This document shows positions 34,367-44,533 of a stretch of 64,000 nucleotides of DNA, piece by piece. The stretch comes from Nitrospira sp. (GTDB lineage Bacteria; Nitrospirota; Nitrospiria; Nitrospirales; Nitrospiraceae). Every line of letters starts with the position of its first letter. Position 1 is the stretch's first letter. Where the stretch lies: the NCBI GenBank assembly GCA_030444405.1, contig JARFPM010000010.1, positions 1 through 64,000 of the forward strand. The letters are read 5' to 3'. A model generated the notes under the pieces. The model had not been told where the DNA came from and made no database searches. It saw only the letters and a list, made by a program, of their open reading frames with translations. A program made the translations under genes and the position numbers.

Positions 34367-35479
34367 ATGACTGCCATCTTCAACGTTCCTGTTTCTTTAG
34401 CTGAAAGAAGTTACGAGATTATCATCCAGGCCGGACTTTTGGAGAGGCTCGGCAGGAAATTGAAGAACCAGGGAGTAAGAGGGAAAATCGGAATTGTGAC
34501 TGATCGGCACGTCGCTCGGCACTACCTGAAGGGTAGTCTGGAGGCGATCAAGAGGTATGGGATTGAACCCATTCCGATCATTCTGCCTCCCGGAGAGCGG
34601 TCGAAAACGCTGAAGACGGTGGAGCAGATTCTCGACGTGTTGGCGAGTCATCGGTTTGAGCGGTCGTCGATGCTCTTGGCACTCGGCGGTGGCGTCGTGG
34701 GCGACATGGCTGGATTTGCCGCCTCGATCTATCAACGTGGTATTCCTTATATTCAGGTGCCGACGACTCTTGTGGCACAGGTCGATTCCAGCGTCGGAGG
34801 AAAGACGGGCGTCGATCATCGGCTCGGGAAGAACCTGATCGGGGCGTTTTATCAACCACGTGCCGTATGGATAGATCCATTGACTCTTCATACCCTACCC
34901 ACTCGGGAATGGGTCGCCGGGCTTGCCGAGGTCATTAAGTACGGAATCATTGCGGACGAGTCGTTCTTTGCCTATCTGCAGCGGCACATGTCTGAGTTGC
35001 GGAGGCAAGCGCCCGGTATCGTGGCGACGGTGGTGAAGCGATCCTGTGAGATAAAGGCCGAGGTGGTTGCCGCGGATGAGCGAGAATCCGATCGCAGACG
35101 AATCCTCAACTACGGGCATACCATCGGACATGCCCTTGAAGCGTTGGGGGGGTATAAGTCGTTTGTCCATGGAGAAGCGGTAGGGATTGGGTTAGTACAG
35201 GAAGCCGAACTCGCCTGTTTTCAGGAAATCTGTTCACGTGCAGTGGTCGAAGAGATTCGATGCACCGTGAACGAGGCGGGGCTGAGTGACCGTATGCCGC
35301 AGTGGCCACCGCAGAGGATATGGAAGGCCATGCTACATGATAAGAAGGTGTCAGGGGGGCGAGTCATTGGGGTGTGGCCGGAACGTATTGGGCAGGTGCG
35401 GATAGGGCCGATTGAAAAACATGTGTTTGAGCAGTGGTATGCCATTTCACGAGCACCCTCTCCTCATGGCCATGCATAA
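34367..35479 (+). CDS. aroB: 3-dehydroquinate synthase
   Basis: The 370-aa enzyme of the shikimate pathway converts DAHP to 3-dehydroquinate, using NAD+ and a metal. NAD and substrate motifs are LPPGERSKTLKTVEQIL, ALGGGVVGDMAGFAASIYQRGIP, QVPTTLVAQVDSSVGGKTGVDH and KNLIGAFYQP. Metal ligands lie in LAEVIKYG (Glu), NYGHTIGHALE (His) and FVHGEAVGIG (His). It stands alone between the pil terminator and nadE. The 170-base upstream region shows no strong promoter. Confidence 0.97.
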   Translation: MTAIFNVPVSLAERSYEIIIQAGLLERLGRKLKNQGVRGKIGIVTDRHVARHYLKGSLEAIKRYGIEPIPIILPPGERSKTLKTVEQILDVLASHRFERSSMLLALGGGVVGDMAGFAASIYQRGIPYIQVPTTLVAQVDSSVGGKTGVDHRLGKNLIGAFYQPRAVWIDPLTLHTLPTREWVAGLAEVIKYGIIADESFFAYLQRHMSELRRQAPGIVATVVKRSCEIKAEVVAADERESDRRRILNYGHTIGHALEALGGYKSFVHGEAVGIGLVQEAELACFQEICSRAVVEEIRCTVNEAGLSDRMPQWPPQRIWKAMLHDKKVSGGRVIGVWPERIGQVRIGPIEKHVFEQWYAISRAPSPHGHA

Positions 35480-35576
35480 TTACGAGTCTCTTGCCAGCAG
35501 AGCGGAGTCGATATGAACCTATCTCCTGCTTAGAGTGCGATTGGACGCGGGGATAGGCCGGTTTCACCGGAGCTCT

Positions 35577-37373
35577 ATGCGGACGTTGCGAATCGCGATG
35601 GCACAGATGAATCCGACTGTCGGGGATCTGACCGGCAACCTCCACCGCATCATGACCTGGCTCCAAGATGCGAAGAAGGCCGAAGCCGATCTGGTTGTAT
35701 TTCCTGAACTGGCCATAACCGGTTGTCCTCCCGAAGACTTACTTTTCAACTCGCAGTTTGTGGCAGATAACCTACGAGCCCTGAAGGAGATCGCCCAAGC
35801 CTGTCGCGGTTTGATTGCCGTGGTAGGGTATGTGGGGCGAGGAGATCAACGCGATTCACAATCCTCCCGGCCCTCGATCGTTTCAGCCGGCCGGCATAGG
35901 CTCTACAATGCGGCAGCATTGATCGCCGACCGCAAGGTAGTCGGTAGTTATAAGAAATGGTATTTAGCCGACTATGGGGTATTCGATGAAAGCCGTTATT
36001 TTCGTCCCGGCCGGAGACTCCCGTTGCTCCTCGTCAACGGAACGACCATCGGGGTGACCATCTGCGACGATATTTGTTTCTCGGAAGGCCCCACGCGTGT
36101 ACAAGCAGCGGCCGGCGCTGAGGTCATCGTCAACGTCAATGCCTCTCCCTTTCATGTCGGTAACAGTCGTTTGAGGGAGCGGATACTGGCGACGAGAGCA
36201 AAGGAAAATGGAGTCATTATCACGTATACGAACATGGTTGGAGGCCAAGATGAGCTGGTCTTCGATGGGAGCAGTTTGATTCTGGATCAATTCGGTAATG
36301 TGATCGCACGTGGTCACGCGTTTCGGGAAGAGTTGCTTGTGGCCGATTTGAACGTGGGTGCTGTTTCACGTGGGCGTATGCCTCATGGGCGAAAGGCGGC
36401 ATTGACCGGAAAAACTGTTTCGGTCGTCGATCGTCTCGTGGTGAACGGGACGGTGATTAGAAAGAAGGAGCGGACTCGAATCGTACAGGGGTTGGCAGAG
36501 CCGTTGGATGAGATCGAAGAGGTGTACCGCGCACTGGTACTGGCCGTGAAAGATTATGTCCAAAAGAATGGATTTACTCGAGTGGTGATTGGGTTGAGCG
36601 GCGGCGTCGATTCGGCAGTGACCGCGGCAATCGCCGCGGATGCGCTTGGCGCCCAGCACGTGCTCGGCGTCTTTATGCCGTCTCCGTACACCTCACATGA
36701 AAGCGAAGAGGATGTTGTGGAACTCGTACGGTGTCTCGGCATCAACTTGAATACCATCCCGATTACTCCGACATTTGAAGCGTATCGACAGTCGATGGCA
36801 CCGTCATTTGTTGACTGTTCGGAAGACGCGACCGAGGAAAACCTCCAGGCTCGCATTCGCGGCAATATACTCATGGCTGTATCCAATAAGTTCGGGCATC
36901 TGGTTCTGACCACTGGGAACAAAAGCGAGGTGAGCGTGGGGTATTCGACTCTGTACGGCGATATGGCCGGTGGGTTCGCCGTCATTAAGGATGTGCCGAA
37001 GACGATGGTCTATGGCCTGGCGAGGTTCCGTAATGAACTCGATCCGTCGCCTGTGATTCCCAAACGTATCCTGGACCGACCGCCGACCGCTGAGTTGAGA
37101 CCGAATCAAAAGGATGAAGATTCCCTTCCGCCCTACGCTGTGCTCGATCCCATTCTTCGGGCGTATGTTGAAGAAGACCGCTCGCTCGACGAAATCGTCG
37201 ACGCAGGGTTCGATCGCGCAATGGTCTTGCGCGTGGCCAGGATGGTGGATAGCAGCGAGTTCAAGCGACGTCAGGCACCTATTGGAGTCAAGATCACTCA
37301 CCGTGCCTTCGGCAAGGACCGACGGATGCCAATTACGAACGGCTACCGTATCAAGCAGCCAAAACCTCTCTGA
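35577..37373 (+). CDS. nadE: Glutamine-dependent NAD+ synthetase
   Basis: The 598-aa two-domain enzyme makes NAD+ from deamido-NAD+. The N-terminal nitrilase-type glutaminase has its catalytic triad in VFPELAITG (Glu), YKKWYLADYG (Lys) and VTICDDICF (Cys). The C-terminal synthetase has the P-loop VIGLSGGVDSAVTAAIAADAL and TTGNKSEVSVGYSTLYGDMAGGFAVIKDV. The frame is open 14 codons upstream, but ATG 35577, with CGGAG before it, fits the family. Single-gene unit. Confidence 0.97.
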   Translation: MRTLRIAMAQMNPTVGDLTGNLHRIMTWLQDAKKAEADLVVFPELAITGCPPEDLLFNSQFVADNLRALKEIAQACRGLIAVVGYVGRGDQRDSQSSRPSIVSAGRHRLYNAAALIADRKVVGSYKKWYLADYGVFDESRYFRPGRRLPLLLVNGTTIGVTICDDICFSEGPTRVQAAAGAEVIVNVNASPFHVGNSRLRERILATRAKENGVIITYTNMVGGQDELVFDGSSLILDQFGNVIARGHAFREELLVADLNVGAVSRGRMPHGRKAALTGKTVSVVDRLVVNGTVIRKKERTRIVQGLAEPLDEIEEVYRALVLAVKDYVQKNGFTRVVIGLSGGVDSAVTAAIAADALGAQHVLGVFMPSPYTSHESEEDVVELVRCLGINLNTIPITPTFEAYRQSMAPSFVDCSEDATEENLQARIRGNILMAVSNKFGHLVLTTGNKSEVSVGYSTLYGDMAGGFAVIKDVPKTMVYGLARFRNELDPSPVIPKRILDRPPTAELRPNQKDEDSLPPYAVLDPILRAYVEEDRSLDEIVDAGFDRAMVLRVARMVDSSEFKRRQAPIGVKITHRAFGKDRRMPITNGYRIKQPKPL

Positions 37374-38080
<707 letters not shown>

Positions 38081-38139
38081 CGGTAAAGGATCCAAGCGGT
38101 GCAACATGATCGTTGAGGATCTTTCAAAGGAGGAAGGGC

Positions 38140-39549
38140 ATGAACGTGCGTGAGGTATTGGAGTTCGCCAAGAAGCACAGGGTCCAGATGGTCGATCTGA
38201 AATTCGTCGATCTGCCGGGTGTATGGCAGCATATGACCATCCCTGTGAGCGAGCTGAAAGAAGAACTGTTCAAGGACGGGTCAGGCCTCGATGGATCGTC
38301 GATTCGAGGCTGGAAGGCCATCAACAACAGTGACTTATTGGTGGTGCCGGATCCTGCTACGGCGTGCCTGGATCCTTTCACCGCGGTGCCGACGCTCAGC
38401 TTGACCGGAAATGTTGTGGATCCGATTTCTCGGGAAAATTACGAACGTGACCCCAGGTTTATCGCGCAAAAGGCTGAGAAATATCTCCAGAGTACCAAGA
38501 TCGGCGACAACTCATTCTGGGGGCCGGAAGCCGAATTCTTTATCTTCGATCATGCCCGTTACGACCAAACCAGCCACAGCGGCTTCTACTATATCGACTC
38601 CGAGGAAGGCGCATGGAACATGGGGCAAGAGGGGATCAATCTGGGGGGGAAGATCCGGCATAAGCAAGGGTATTTCCCTGTGGCTCCCGCCGATACCCAG
38701 CAAGATATCCGGAGCGAGATGGTCCTGGAAATGGAAAAGGCCGGCATCGAGGTCGAAAAGCATCATCACGAGACAGCCTCGGCCGGACAGGCCGAAATCG
38801 ATATCCGATTTGACTCCCTCTTGCGGACCGCAGACAAGATGATGCTGTACAAATACATCGTCAAAAATGTGGCGCGTCGACATGGGAAGACGGTGACATT
38901 CATGCCGAAGCCGCTCTTCAGCGATGCCGGATCGGGGATGCACACGCACCAGAGCATCTGGAAAGATGGGAAACCGCTCTTTGCCGGGAAAGACTATGCC
39001 GGTATCTCGCAGCTCTGTTTGTATTATATCGGTGGCATTTTGAAGCATGCGCCGGCGCTGGCAGCGTTTACGAATCCGACGACGAATTCCTATAAGCGCA
39101 TCACGCCGGGGTTCGAAGCGCCGGTGCTGTTGGCCTATTCCAGCCGGAACCGATCGGCAGGCATCCGTATTCCAATGTATTCCCCGAGTCCGAAGGCCAA
39201 GCGGATCGAAGTGCGGTTTCCCGATCCATCCTGTAATCCCTATTTGGCATTCTCCGCGATGCTCATGGCGGGGCTCGACGGCATTCAGAACAAGATCAAC
39301 CCAGGCGAGCCGGCTGAAAAAGATCTGTATGATCTCGATCCGAAGGAAGCGGCGAGTATCCCGACCATGCCCGGAAGTCTGGATGAAGCGATCAACAGCT
39401 TAGAAAAGGATCACCAGTTTCTGCTCAAAGGAGAAGTGTTTACCGAGGATCTGATCGAGGCCTGGATCGGCTATAAGCGGAGCAAGGAGATCGATCAGAT
39501 GCGCTTGCGGCCGCATCCTTACGAGTTCTTTCTCTATTACGATGTCTAG
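38140..39549 (+). CDS. glnA: Glutamine synthetase type I
   Basis: The 469-aa enzyme assimilates ammonium into glutamine. It has [21 protein letters not shown], the metal-binding ligands in [12 protein letters not shown] and [12 protein letters not shown], the [14 protein letters not shown] active-site loop and [20 protein letters not shown] near residue 390-400 contains the tyrosine that is adenylylated in the GSI-beta class. ATG 38140 follows AAGGAGGAAGG; the frame also opens at 38113. Confidence 0.97.
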   Translation: MNVREVLEFAKKHRVQMVDLKFVDLPGVWQHMTIPVSELKEELFKDGSGLDGSSIRGWKAINNSDLLVVPDPATACLDPFTAVPTLSLTGNVVDPISRENYERDPRFIAQKAEKYLQSTKIGDNSFWGPEAEFFIFDHARYDQTSHSGFYYIDSEEGAWNMGQEGINLGGKIRHKQGYFPVAPADTQQDIRSEMVLEMEKAGIEVEKHHHETASAGQAEIDIRFDSLLRTADKMMLYKYIVKNVARRHGKTVTFMPKPLFSDAGSGMHTHQSIWKDGKPLFAGKDYAGISQLCLYYIGGILKHAPALAAFTNPTTNSYKRITPGFEAPVLLAYSSRNRSAGIRIPMYSPSPKAKRIEVRFPDPSCNPYLAFSAMLMAGLDGIQNKINPGEPAEKDLYDLDPKEAASIPTMPGSLDEAINSLEKDHQFLLKGEVFTEDLIEAWIGYKRSKEIDQMRLRPHPYEFFLYYDV

Positions 39550-39593
39550 CCTCAGAAAGCCGTCGGGTGGGCACAAAACGCGTAGATGGAGGG

Positions 39594-39983
39594 TTAGCGT
39601 TTCTCGCAGGCCGCCTTCCAAAGCGCATGGTTGACGCTGCGCTCTTCTACCGGCTGCCAGCTACCGTTTTCTATGTAGCCGGCGGCTGATCTGCCCATGC
39701 CCATCTGGCGTGAAAATTCAATGACTTGCAAGACGCGAACGCGAGACTGCGGACAGTCAAATTCCTTGTAGGTCTTGAAGGACAAGAATCGTGTCGTGCT
39801 GTTCCACTTGAGATCCGTTAATTGCCAGAGCGTTGCATGATTTCTGTCTCGCTGAATCGTTTTCGGATCAAAGTACAGAGTTTCGAGACCAGTAGGTTGG
39901 TATTGTTTCTCGACGGCCACCCATCCTGCATAGACCGGACCGGAACTGAGCAGCAGCAGGGTGATGAACAGCAATTGCTTCAT
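39594..39983 (-). CDS. Periplasmic Adhesin_E-like protein of unknown function
   Basis: The 129-aa product has a clear signal peptide (MKQLLFITLLLLSSGPVYAG) followed by WVAVEKQYQPTGLETLYFDPKTIQRDRNHATLWQLTDLK, which resembles the surface-adhesin E (Adhesin_E) fold: W-V, Y-x-D-P-x-T-I, W-x-L-x-D. It has two Cys (CPQSR and ACEKR) that could form a disulfide. It is convergent with glnA. Function is not known; the family name comes from a Haemophilus adhesin, and most bacterial members are uncharacterised. Confidence 0.75.
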   Translation of the reverse strand: MKQLLFITLLLLSSGPVYAGWVAVEKQYQPTGLETLYFDPKTIQRDRNHATLWQLTDLKWNSTTRFLSFKTYKEFDCPQSRVRVLQVIEFSRQMGMGRSAAGYIENGSWQPVEERSVNHALWKAACEKR

Positions 39984-40171
39984 GGCAGTCGATCCCGTTT
40001 GGCGCCCGTCGAATCATCCTGCATGATCTGATTTGGATGCATAAGGGGTCGCGGATAAAAAATCAAGCGGCAAGATGCGAATAGGACGATATCGAAGGGT
40101 GAGTCTCAGGGATCTCTTGAGCGTCATCTTCACATTAGGTTATTCTCGCGCTCACAACCAGGAGGAATACG

Positions 40172-40933
40172 ATGCCGAAGCGAGTTCGTACGGGGTTGAC
40201 ACGGAGTGATATTCTCGATCGATATGTCGAGCGCTTCAAGCAGCAGCTCGTGAAATTCCAGCCCTTCCTCTCGCGCAAGCGCGGATCGTCTTCACTTGAA
40301 GATTTCGACGAGGCGGCGGAAGAGTTGATCAGCCAGGTATTCGGCGCCGCCTCGGACGAAGCTGAGGCCTACTTCTTTGCAAAGACAGGCGAATCGGCAA
40401 TTTTGCCTGAGGAAGCGCAGGAAAGCGGAACGCACAATATTGAACGTGAGAGCCTGCAACAACGACGGCAGGTATTGGAAAGCTGTCTAGCTGATCTCGA
40501 ATTACGTCGACGGCTGCAGGCAATGAGGAGAGGGAAAGGGATCGAGACAGCACTTGTTGAAGACTATATGTCGCATGACGTGCGAAGCATTCACCGAGAT
40601 GCGACCATCAAACAAGCGGGACAGTTATTGCAAAAGCATAAAGTCGGCTCGCTGATTGTCGACGACGGGTCCCGGTATATCGGCATCGTCACCGATTCAG
40701 ATCTGACACGCAAAGCCGTTGCCAAAGGGCTTGACCCGAATACCACGACCGTCGCCACTTGCATGAGCCGGCCACTTGTTACGATTGAAGAAGATGAGTC
40801 ACTCGCCGAAGCCATGTCGCTGATGAAGAAACAGATCATCCGACACCTGCCGGTTACTGCCGATGCCACGATCATCGGTGTGCTTTCAGTCTCTGACCTC
40901 CTTCGCGCGTTTGAAGAACAAAGAACTCCGTAG
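40172..40933 (+). CDS. CBS-domain pair protein
   Basis: The 253-aa product has an N-terminal charged helical region (~1-125) and two CBS motifs at about 130-185 (VEDYMSHDVRSIHRDATIKQAG, VGSLIVDDGSRYIGIVTDSDL) and 195-250 (CMSRPLVTIEEDESLAEAMSLM, IRHLPVTADATIIGVLSVSDLLRAF). CBS pairs bind adenosine nucleotides and act as energy sensors. AGGAGG precedes ATG. The N-terminal part is not one I recognise; partner and role are unknown. Confidence 0.85.
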   Translation: MPKRVRTGLTRSDILDRYVERFKQQLVKFQPFLSRKRGSSSLEDFDEAAEELISQVFGAASDEAEAYFFAKTGESAILPEEAQESGTHNIERESLQQRRQVLESCLADLELRRRLQAMRRGKGIETALVEDYMSHDVRSIHRDATIKQAGQLLQKHKVGSLIVDDGSRYIGIVTDSDLTRKAVAKGLDPNTTTVATCMSRPLVTIEEDESLAEAMSLMKKQIIRHLPVTADATIIGVLSVSDLLRAFEEQRTP

Positions 40934-41019
40934 TCTTCGCACAGCTCACTGCTAGTAGCTGCACGAAACGGTTGCCGAAAAGCCTGCTCACTAGAGCTTC
41001 GATCAGGTACACTGCTGTC

Positions 41020-42855
41020 ATGCCACCAATCATGCTGCTCAGTTGCGAGTCTCTGGGGAAAAGCTATGGCGTGAAGCCGTTGTTTACAGACCTGTCGCTC
41101 GGACTCTGCGAAGGTGATCACGTCGGACTGATCGGACCCAACGGTTCCGGGAAATCGACATTGCTCAAGATCCTGGCCGGTTTCGAAGAGCCGGATAGCG
41201 GCACCCGCGCCGTGCGCAGGCAGATCCGCATCGGCTACGTGCCGCAAGAGCCTTCGTTCGCCGAGCAGCCCTCAGTTGAAGAGGCGCTGGCTCAAGTGCT
41301 CCTCGACGAGGGGTTAGACCCCCATGAGCAGGGTGGACGAATCGCCAGAGCCTTGAGCCTCGGCGGGTTTGCCCGTGTCGATCAGGCTGTCTCGACATTA
41401 TCGGGTGGATGGAAGAAACGGTTAGCGATCGCGCGGTCGCTGATGCTGGAACCGGACGTGCTGCTCCTGGACGAGCCGACCAACCATCTGGACGTCGATG
41501 GTATTCTCTGGCTCGAAAATCTGCTGAAAGCCGAACCCCATGCCTTCATCGTCATCAGCCACGACCGCCGATTCTTAGAAGCGGTGACCACGCGAATCTG
41601 GGAATTGAATCGCCAATACCCCAATGGCCTCTTTGAGGCGAAGGGGCGGTACAGCGAGTATTTGGAACAGCGCGATGCGGCGTTGCAGGCCCAGGCCGAT
41701 TATCAGGCGTCCTTGGCCAATCGAGTCCGGCGGGAAGTGGAATGGCTCAGGCGCGGGCCGAAAGCCCGGACGACCAAGGCTAAGGCGCGGATCGATCAAG
41801 CCGGACGGATGATCGACCAATTACAAGACATTGAATCGCGGCAAGCGCAGGGATCGGCCGGGATAGACTTTACGGCCTCAGGGCGAAAGTCCAAGAAGTT
41901 GATCGAAGTGATCGGTCTCGGGAAGTCGTTGGGCGCGCAGCCGATCATTAGCGATCTGGATCTGCAGCTGGGTCCGGGTGAGCGGATCGGGCTGCTCGGT
42001 CCTAATGGGAGCGGCAAGTCGACGCTGCTCAAGCTGCTGGCCGGCACGTTGAAGCCCGATGCCGGAACGATCATCCACGCCGATCGGCTTCGAGTGGTGA
42101 CCTTTGAGCAACATCGAGACTCGCTGGATCAGCAAGCCACATTGCGGCGCGCCCTCGCTCCAGCCGGCGGGGATGCCGTCGTTTATCAGGACCGGTCCGT
42201 GCATCTGGTCTCATGGGCCAAGCGCTTCCTCTTCAAGCCGGAGCAACTGGATCTTCCGGTCTCTCGTTTGTCTGGCGGAGAGCAGGCCAGGCTGCTGATT
42301 GCACGGCTCATGCTTCAGCCGGCGGATCTCTTGCTTCTCGACGAGCCGACGAACGATCTGGATATCCCGACACTCGATGTACTGGAAGACAGTTTGCTGG
42401 AATTCACTGGCGCGGTTGTTTTGGTGACACACGACCGGTGGCTCTTAGACCGTGTCTCGACCAGGTTGCTTGCGCTGGATGGGACAGGCCGTGCCGAGCT
42501 GTTCGCCGACTATCCCCAATGGGAAGCCGCGCAGGGGAGAAACACTCCAGAAGACAGAACATCTCAGAGCTCAAAGGGGAGCTCCACACCAGGAGGACGG
42601 TCCAAACGGAAAGGTTTATCGTACAAAGAACAAAAAGAATGGGACCAAATTGAAACGAAGATTCTTGAGGCTGAGGCGCGTGTCGTAACGTGCCAATCAG
42701 TGGCAAGTGATCCCTCCATCGCATCTTCCGCCGCTGATTTACAGGAGCGGTATGCCGCACTTTATGCCGCGCAGGCTGACGTCGAACGCCTCTACGCTCG
42801 CTGGGCTGAACTGGATGAAAAACGAGCCCAAGCGATCAGTAGCGCTCAGCCCTAG
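41020..42855 (+). CDS. ABC-F family ATPase (Uup-like)
   Basis: The 611-aa soluble protein has two ABC domains. The first has Walker A GPNGSGKSTL, signature LSGGWKKRLAIAR and Walker B VLLLDEPTNHLD; the second has GPNGSGKSTLLKLLAG, LSGGEQARLLIARLM and DLLLLDEPTNDLD. The linker between them is the basic P-site tRNA interaction motif region (~225-300), and a C-terminal coiled coil with a Lys/Ser-rich neck (~515-611) is typical of Uup. These proteins act on ribosomes or DNA structures. ATG 41020 is chosen; 41032 is possible. Confidence 0.88.
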   Translation: MPPIMLLSCESLGKSYGVKPLFTDLSLGLCEGDHVGLIGPNGSGKSTLLKILAGFEEPDSGTRAVRRQIRIGYVPQEPSFAEQPSVEEALAQVLLDEGLDPHEQGGRIARALSLGGFARVDQAVSTLSGGWKKRLAIARSLMLEPDVLLLDEPTNHLDVDGILWLENLLKAEPHAFIVISHDRRFLEAVTTRIWELNRQYPNGLFEAKGRYSEYLEQRDAALQAQADYQASLANRVRREVEWLRRGPKARTTKAKARIDQAGRMIDQLQDIESRQAQGSAGIDFTASGRKSKKLIEVIGLGKSLGAQPIISDLDLQLGPGERIGLLGPNGSGKSTLLKLLAGTLKPDAGTIIHADRLRVVTFEQHRDSLDQQATLRRALAPAGGDAVVYQDRSVHLVSWAKRFLFKPEQLDLPVSRLSGGEQARLLIARLMLQPADLLLLDEPTNDLDIPTLDVLEDSLLEFTGAVVLVTHDRWLLDRVSTRLLALDGTGRAELFADYPQWEAAQGRNTPEDRTSQSSKGSSTPGGRSKRKGLSYKEQKEWDQIETKILEAEARVVTCQSVASDPSIASSAADLQERYAALYAAQADVERLYARWAELDEKRAQAISSAQP

Positions 42856-42954
42856 CGTGAGGGAGAAGCCTGCCGCGTGCAAAAACAGCCGACTAGAAAA
42901 CCTTTCTGCTACCTGTGCCGCGCTTCCAGCATCCTCATCTCCGCTCGTTGGGAT

Positions 42955-42972
42955 AATAGCGTATATGCTATT
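42955..42972. promoter_or_regulatory. Palindromic operator candidate before the XRE gene
   Basis: AATAGC-GTATAT-GCTATT is a dyad with perfect 6-bp arms around an AT-rich centre, 31 bases before the XRE gene start. TATGCT and GATAAT -10-like hexamers overlap it. This is the usual place and size for autoregulation by a HigA/XRE protein. Confidence 0.6.
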
Positions 42973-43002
42973 GATTAGAACAAGCTTGTAGGACGACTCT
43001 TG

Positions 43003-43335
43003 ATGAAAAAGTGCGACATGAAACCTAAAGCTGTGGGAACACGCAATGGATGGCTGGATAGGAAGCTGGCAAAGTCAAAATTTCGCAAAGGATTTGAGGA
43101 AGAGCTACAAAAGCTAGCCATTGGCGAGCAGCTTGCTCGGCTGCGTCAGGAGGCAGGATTGCCACAAGCGCAAGTGGCGAGGCTCACCGGCACCAGCGCG
43201 TCGGCAATCAGCCGCTACGAAAATGCAGAGAGCGATCGCTATGAACTCCGCACGCTGCAAAAGATTGTGGGTGCGTGTGGCGGCCGGCTGGAGATTTCCT
43301 TGGAGCCAGGACCCAAGAGACACCAAGCTGCATAG
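43003..43335 (+). CDS. XRE-family HTH regulator (HigA-like antitoxin type)
   Basis: The 110-aa product (ATG 43003) has an HTH_3 domain at about 40-95: LAIGEQLARLRQEAGLPQAQVARLTGTSASAISRYENAESDRYELRTLQKIVGACGG, followed by RLEISLEP. This form is common in HigA-type antitoxins whose toxin gene lies just upstream. No toxin ORF is present in the 147 bases between it and the ABC-F gene, so it is either an orphan antitoxin or a plain regulator. Confidence 0.85.
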   Translation: MKKCDMKPKAVGTRNGWLDRKLAKSKFRKGFEEELQKLAIGEQLARLRQEAGLPQAQVARLTGTSASAISRYENAESDRYELRTLQKIVGACGGRLEISLEPGPKRHQAA

Positions 43336-43384
43336 TGCAGAGCGCCGCAAAACTTCCAAAGATCACCCCGCTCGCACTAACCCT

Positions 43385-43747
43385 TTTCAGAATCTCTCGC
43401 CGTTCTTCGTTGAGCCTGGCATAGTCTCAATATGCAAACATTTCGAATTCTCGTCGGGCTGATTCGCTTGGTGCGCCCAGGCATTCTCCGGTCGAGATGA
43501 CCTGCATACGCATCACGGTCGACGCGCTGGGAAGATCTACAAGGTCCACATCACGGTGCAGTTGCGCGGCCAGCTGCTGAGCGAGCTCAAATCGACGCAG
43601 GGCGGGAATGGGATGACACGCGTGTACCGCGAGACCCACGTCACCCTCCAGGTGCGTGGTTCCCTTTGCCTGCGAGCTGAATCGGTACAGAGCCACGAAG
43701 TCGGAAATCGCTTGTCTGACGAATTCGCTCAATGCTCTCTCATTCAT
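43385..43747 (-). pseudogene. Decayed MntA-type nucleotidyltransferase (HEPN/MNT antitoxin remnant)
   Basis: From ATG 43747 the - strand reads MNERALSEFVRQAISDFV, SSQAKGTTHLEGDVGLAV, PALRRFELAQQLAAQLHRDVDLVDL and STVMRMQVISTGECLG. This follows the MNT family, in which LR-F-EL...VDLVDL...S-V-RMQV is typical. After EFEMFAY a TGA replaces the usual Ser (YSDYARLNEERREIL continues after it). The catalytic GS...DxD motif is degenerate (SS...DVG). No HEPN toxin gene is found beside it. Confidence 0.7.
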
Positions 43748-43924
43748 GTCTGGCACTCTCATTCAACTGGATTAGGCTACTGGTTCGGTCCCATCCTGTC
43801 AATTAAGAGACGTGGCCTTCGTAGATGGGAGTCAGTGCCCTGTGGATGTCGGCGATGAAGATTGCCAGTGGCAGGAACCTTCCAGTTGCGGTATTGTTAC
43901 AACTTCCTAAGTGTGGATGGCTGT

Positions 43925-44533
43925 ATGATTGCCATTATCGACTACGGGATGGGAAACCTTCGCAGTGTCTCGAAAGCCTTTGAGGCGGTGGGACACCAGG
44001 CGATTGTCACGCGCGATGCAGCCACGATTCAAAATGCCGGTCATGTGGTCTTGCCAGGAGTCGGGGCGTTCGGCGATTGCATGGCGAATCTGAAGCAGTA
44101 TGGACTGATTGAACCCATCAAGGCTGCGATTCGGTCAGGGAAACCATTCTTGGGGATCTGTCTGGGGTTTCAGTTGCTGTTTACGGAAAGCGAAGAGTTC
44201 GGCAGGCATGAAGGGCTTGACATTCTTCCAGGGAAAGTTCGAGCTTTCTCAAAGGATCAGGCGCTCAAGGTTCCGCATATGGGGTGGAATCAGATCAGCA
44301 TCCAAAGGCACTGTTCGCTATTCCAAGGCATAGCCGACGGATCCAATTGGTATTTTGTGCATTCCTTTTTCGTGGATCCTCGTGACAAGCAAATTACGGC
44401 CACGACCACGACGTACGGCATTCCCTTCACGTCTAGTATATGGAAGGACAATATTGTGGCGTGCCAGTTCCATCCGGAGAAGAGCCAGGCGGTAGGGTTA
44501 CAATTGATCAAGAACTTTGGAGCGTGGAAGTGA
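43925..44533 (+). CDS. hisH: Imidazole glycerol phosphate synthase subunit HisH
   Basis: The 202-aa glutaminase half of IGP synthase starts MIAIIDYGMGNLRSVSKAFEAVG. The catalytic Cys lies in PFLGICLGFQLLF and the His/Glu in CQFHPEKSQ. Ammonia made here is channelled to HisF for imidazole ring formation. ATG 43925 fits the family; the frame is open further upstream. The stop shares one base with the next start. Confidence 0.95.
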   Translation: MIAIIDYGMGNLRSVSKAFEAVGHQAIVTRDAATIQNAGHVVLPGVGAFGDCMANLKQYGLIEPIKAAIRSGKPFLGICLGFQLLFTESEEFGRHEGLDILPGKVRAFSKDQALKVPHMGWNQISIQRHCSLFQGIADGSNWYFVHSFFVDPRDKQITATTTTYGIPFTSSIWKDNIVACQFHPEKSQAVGLQLIKNFGAWK

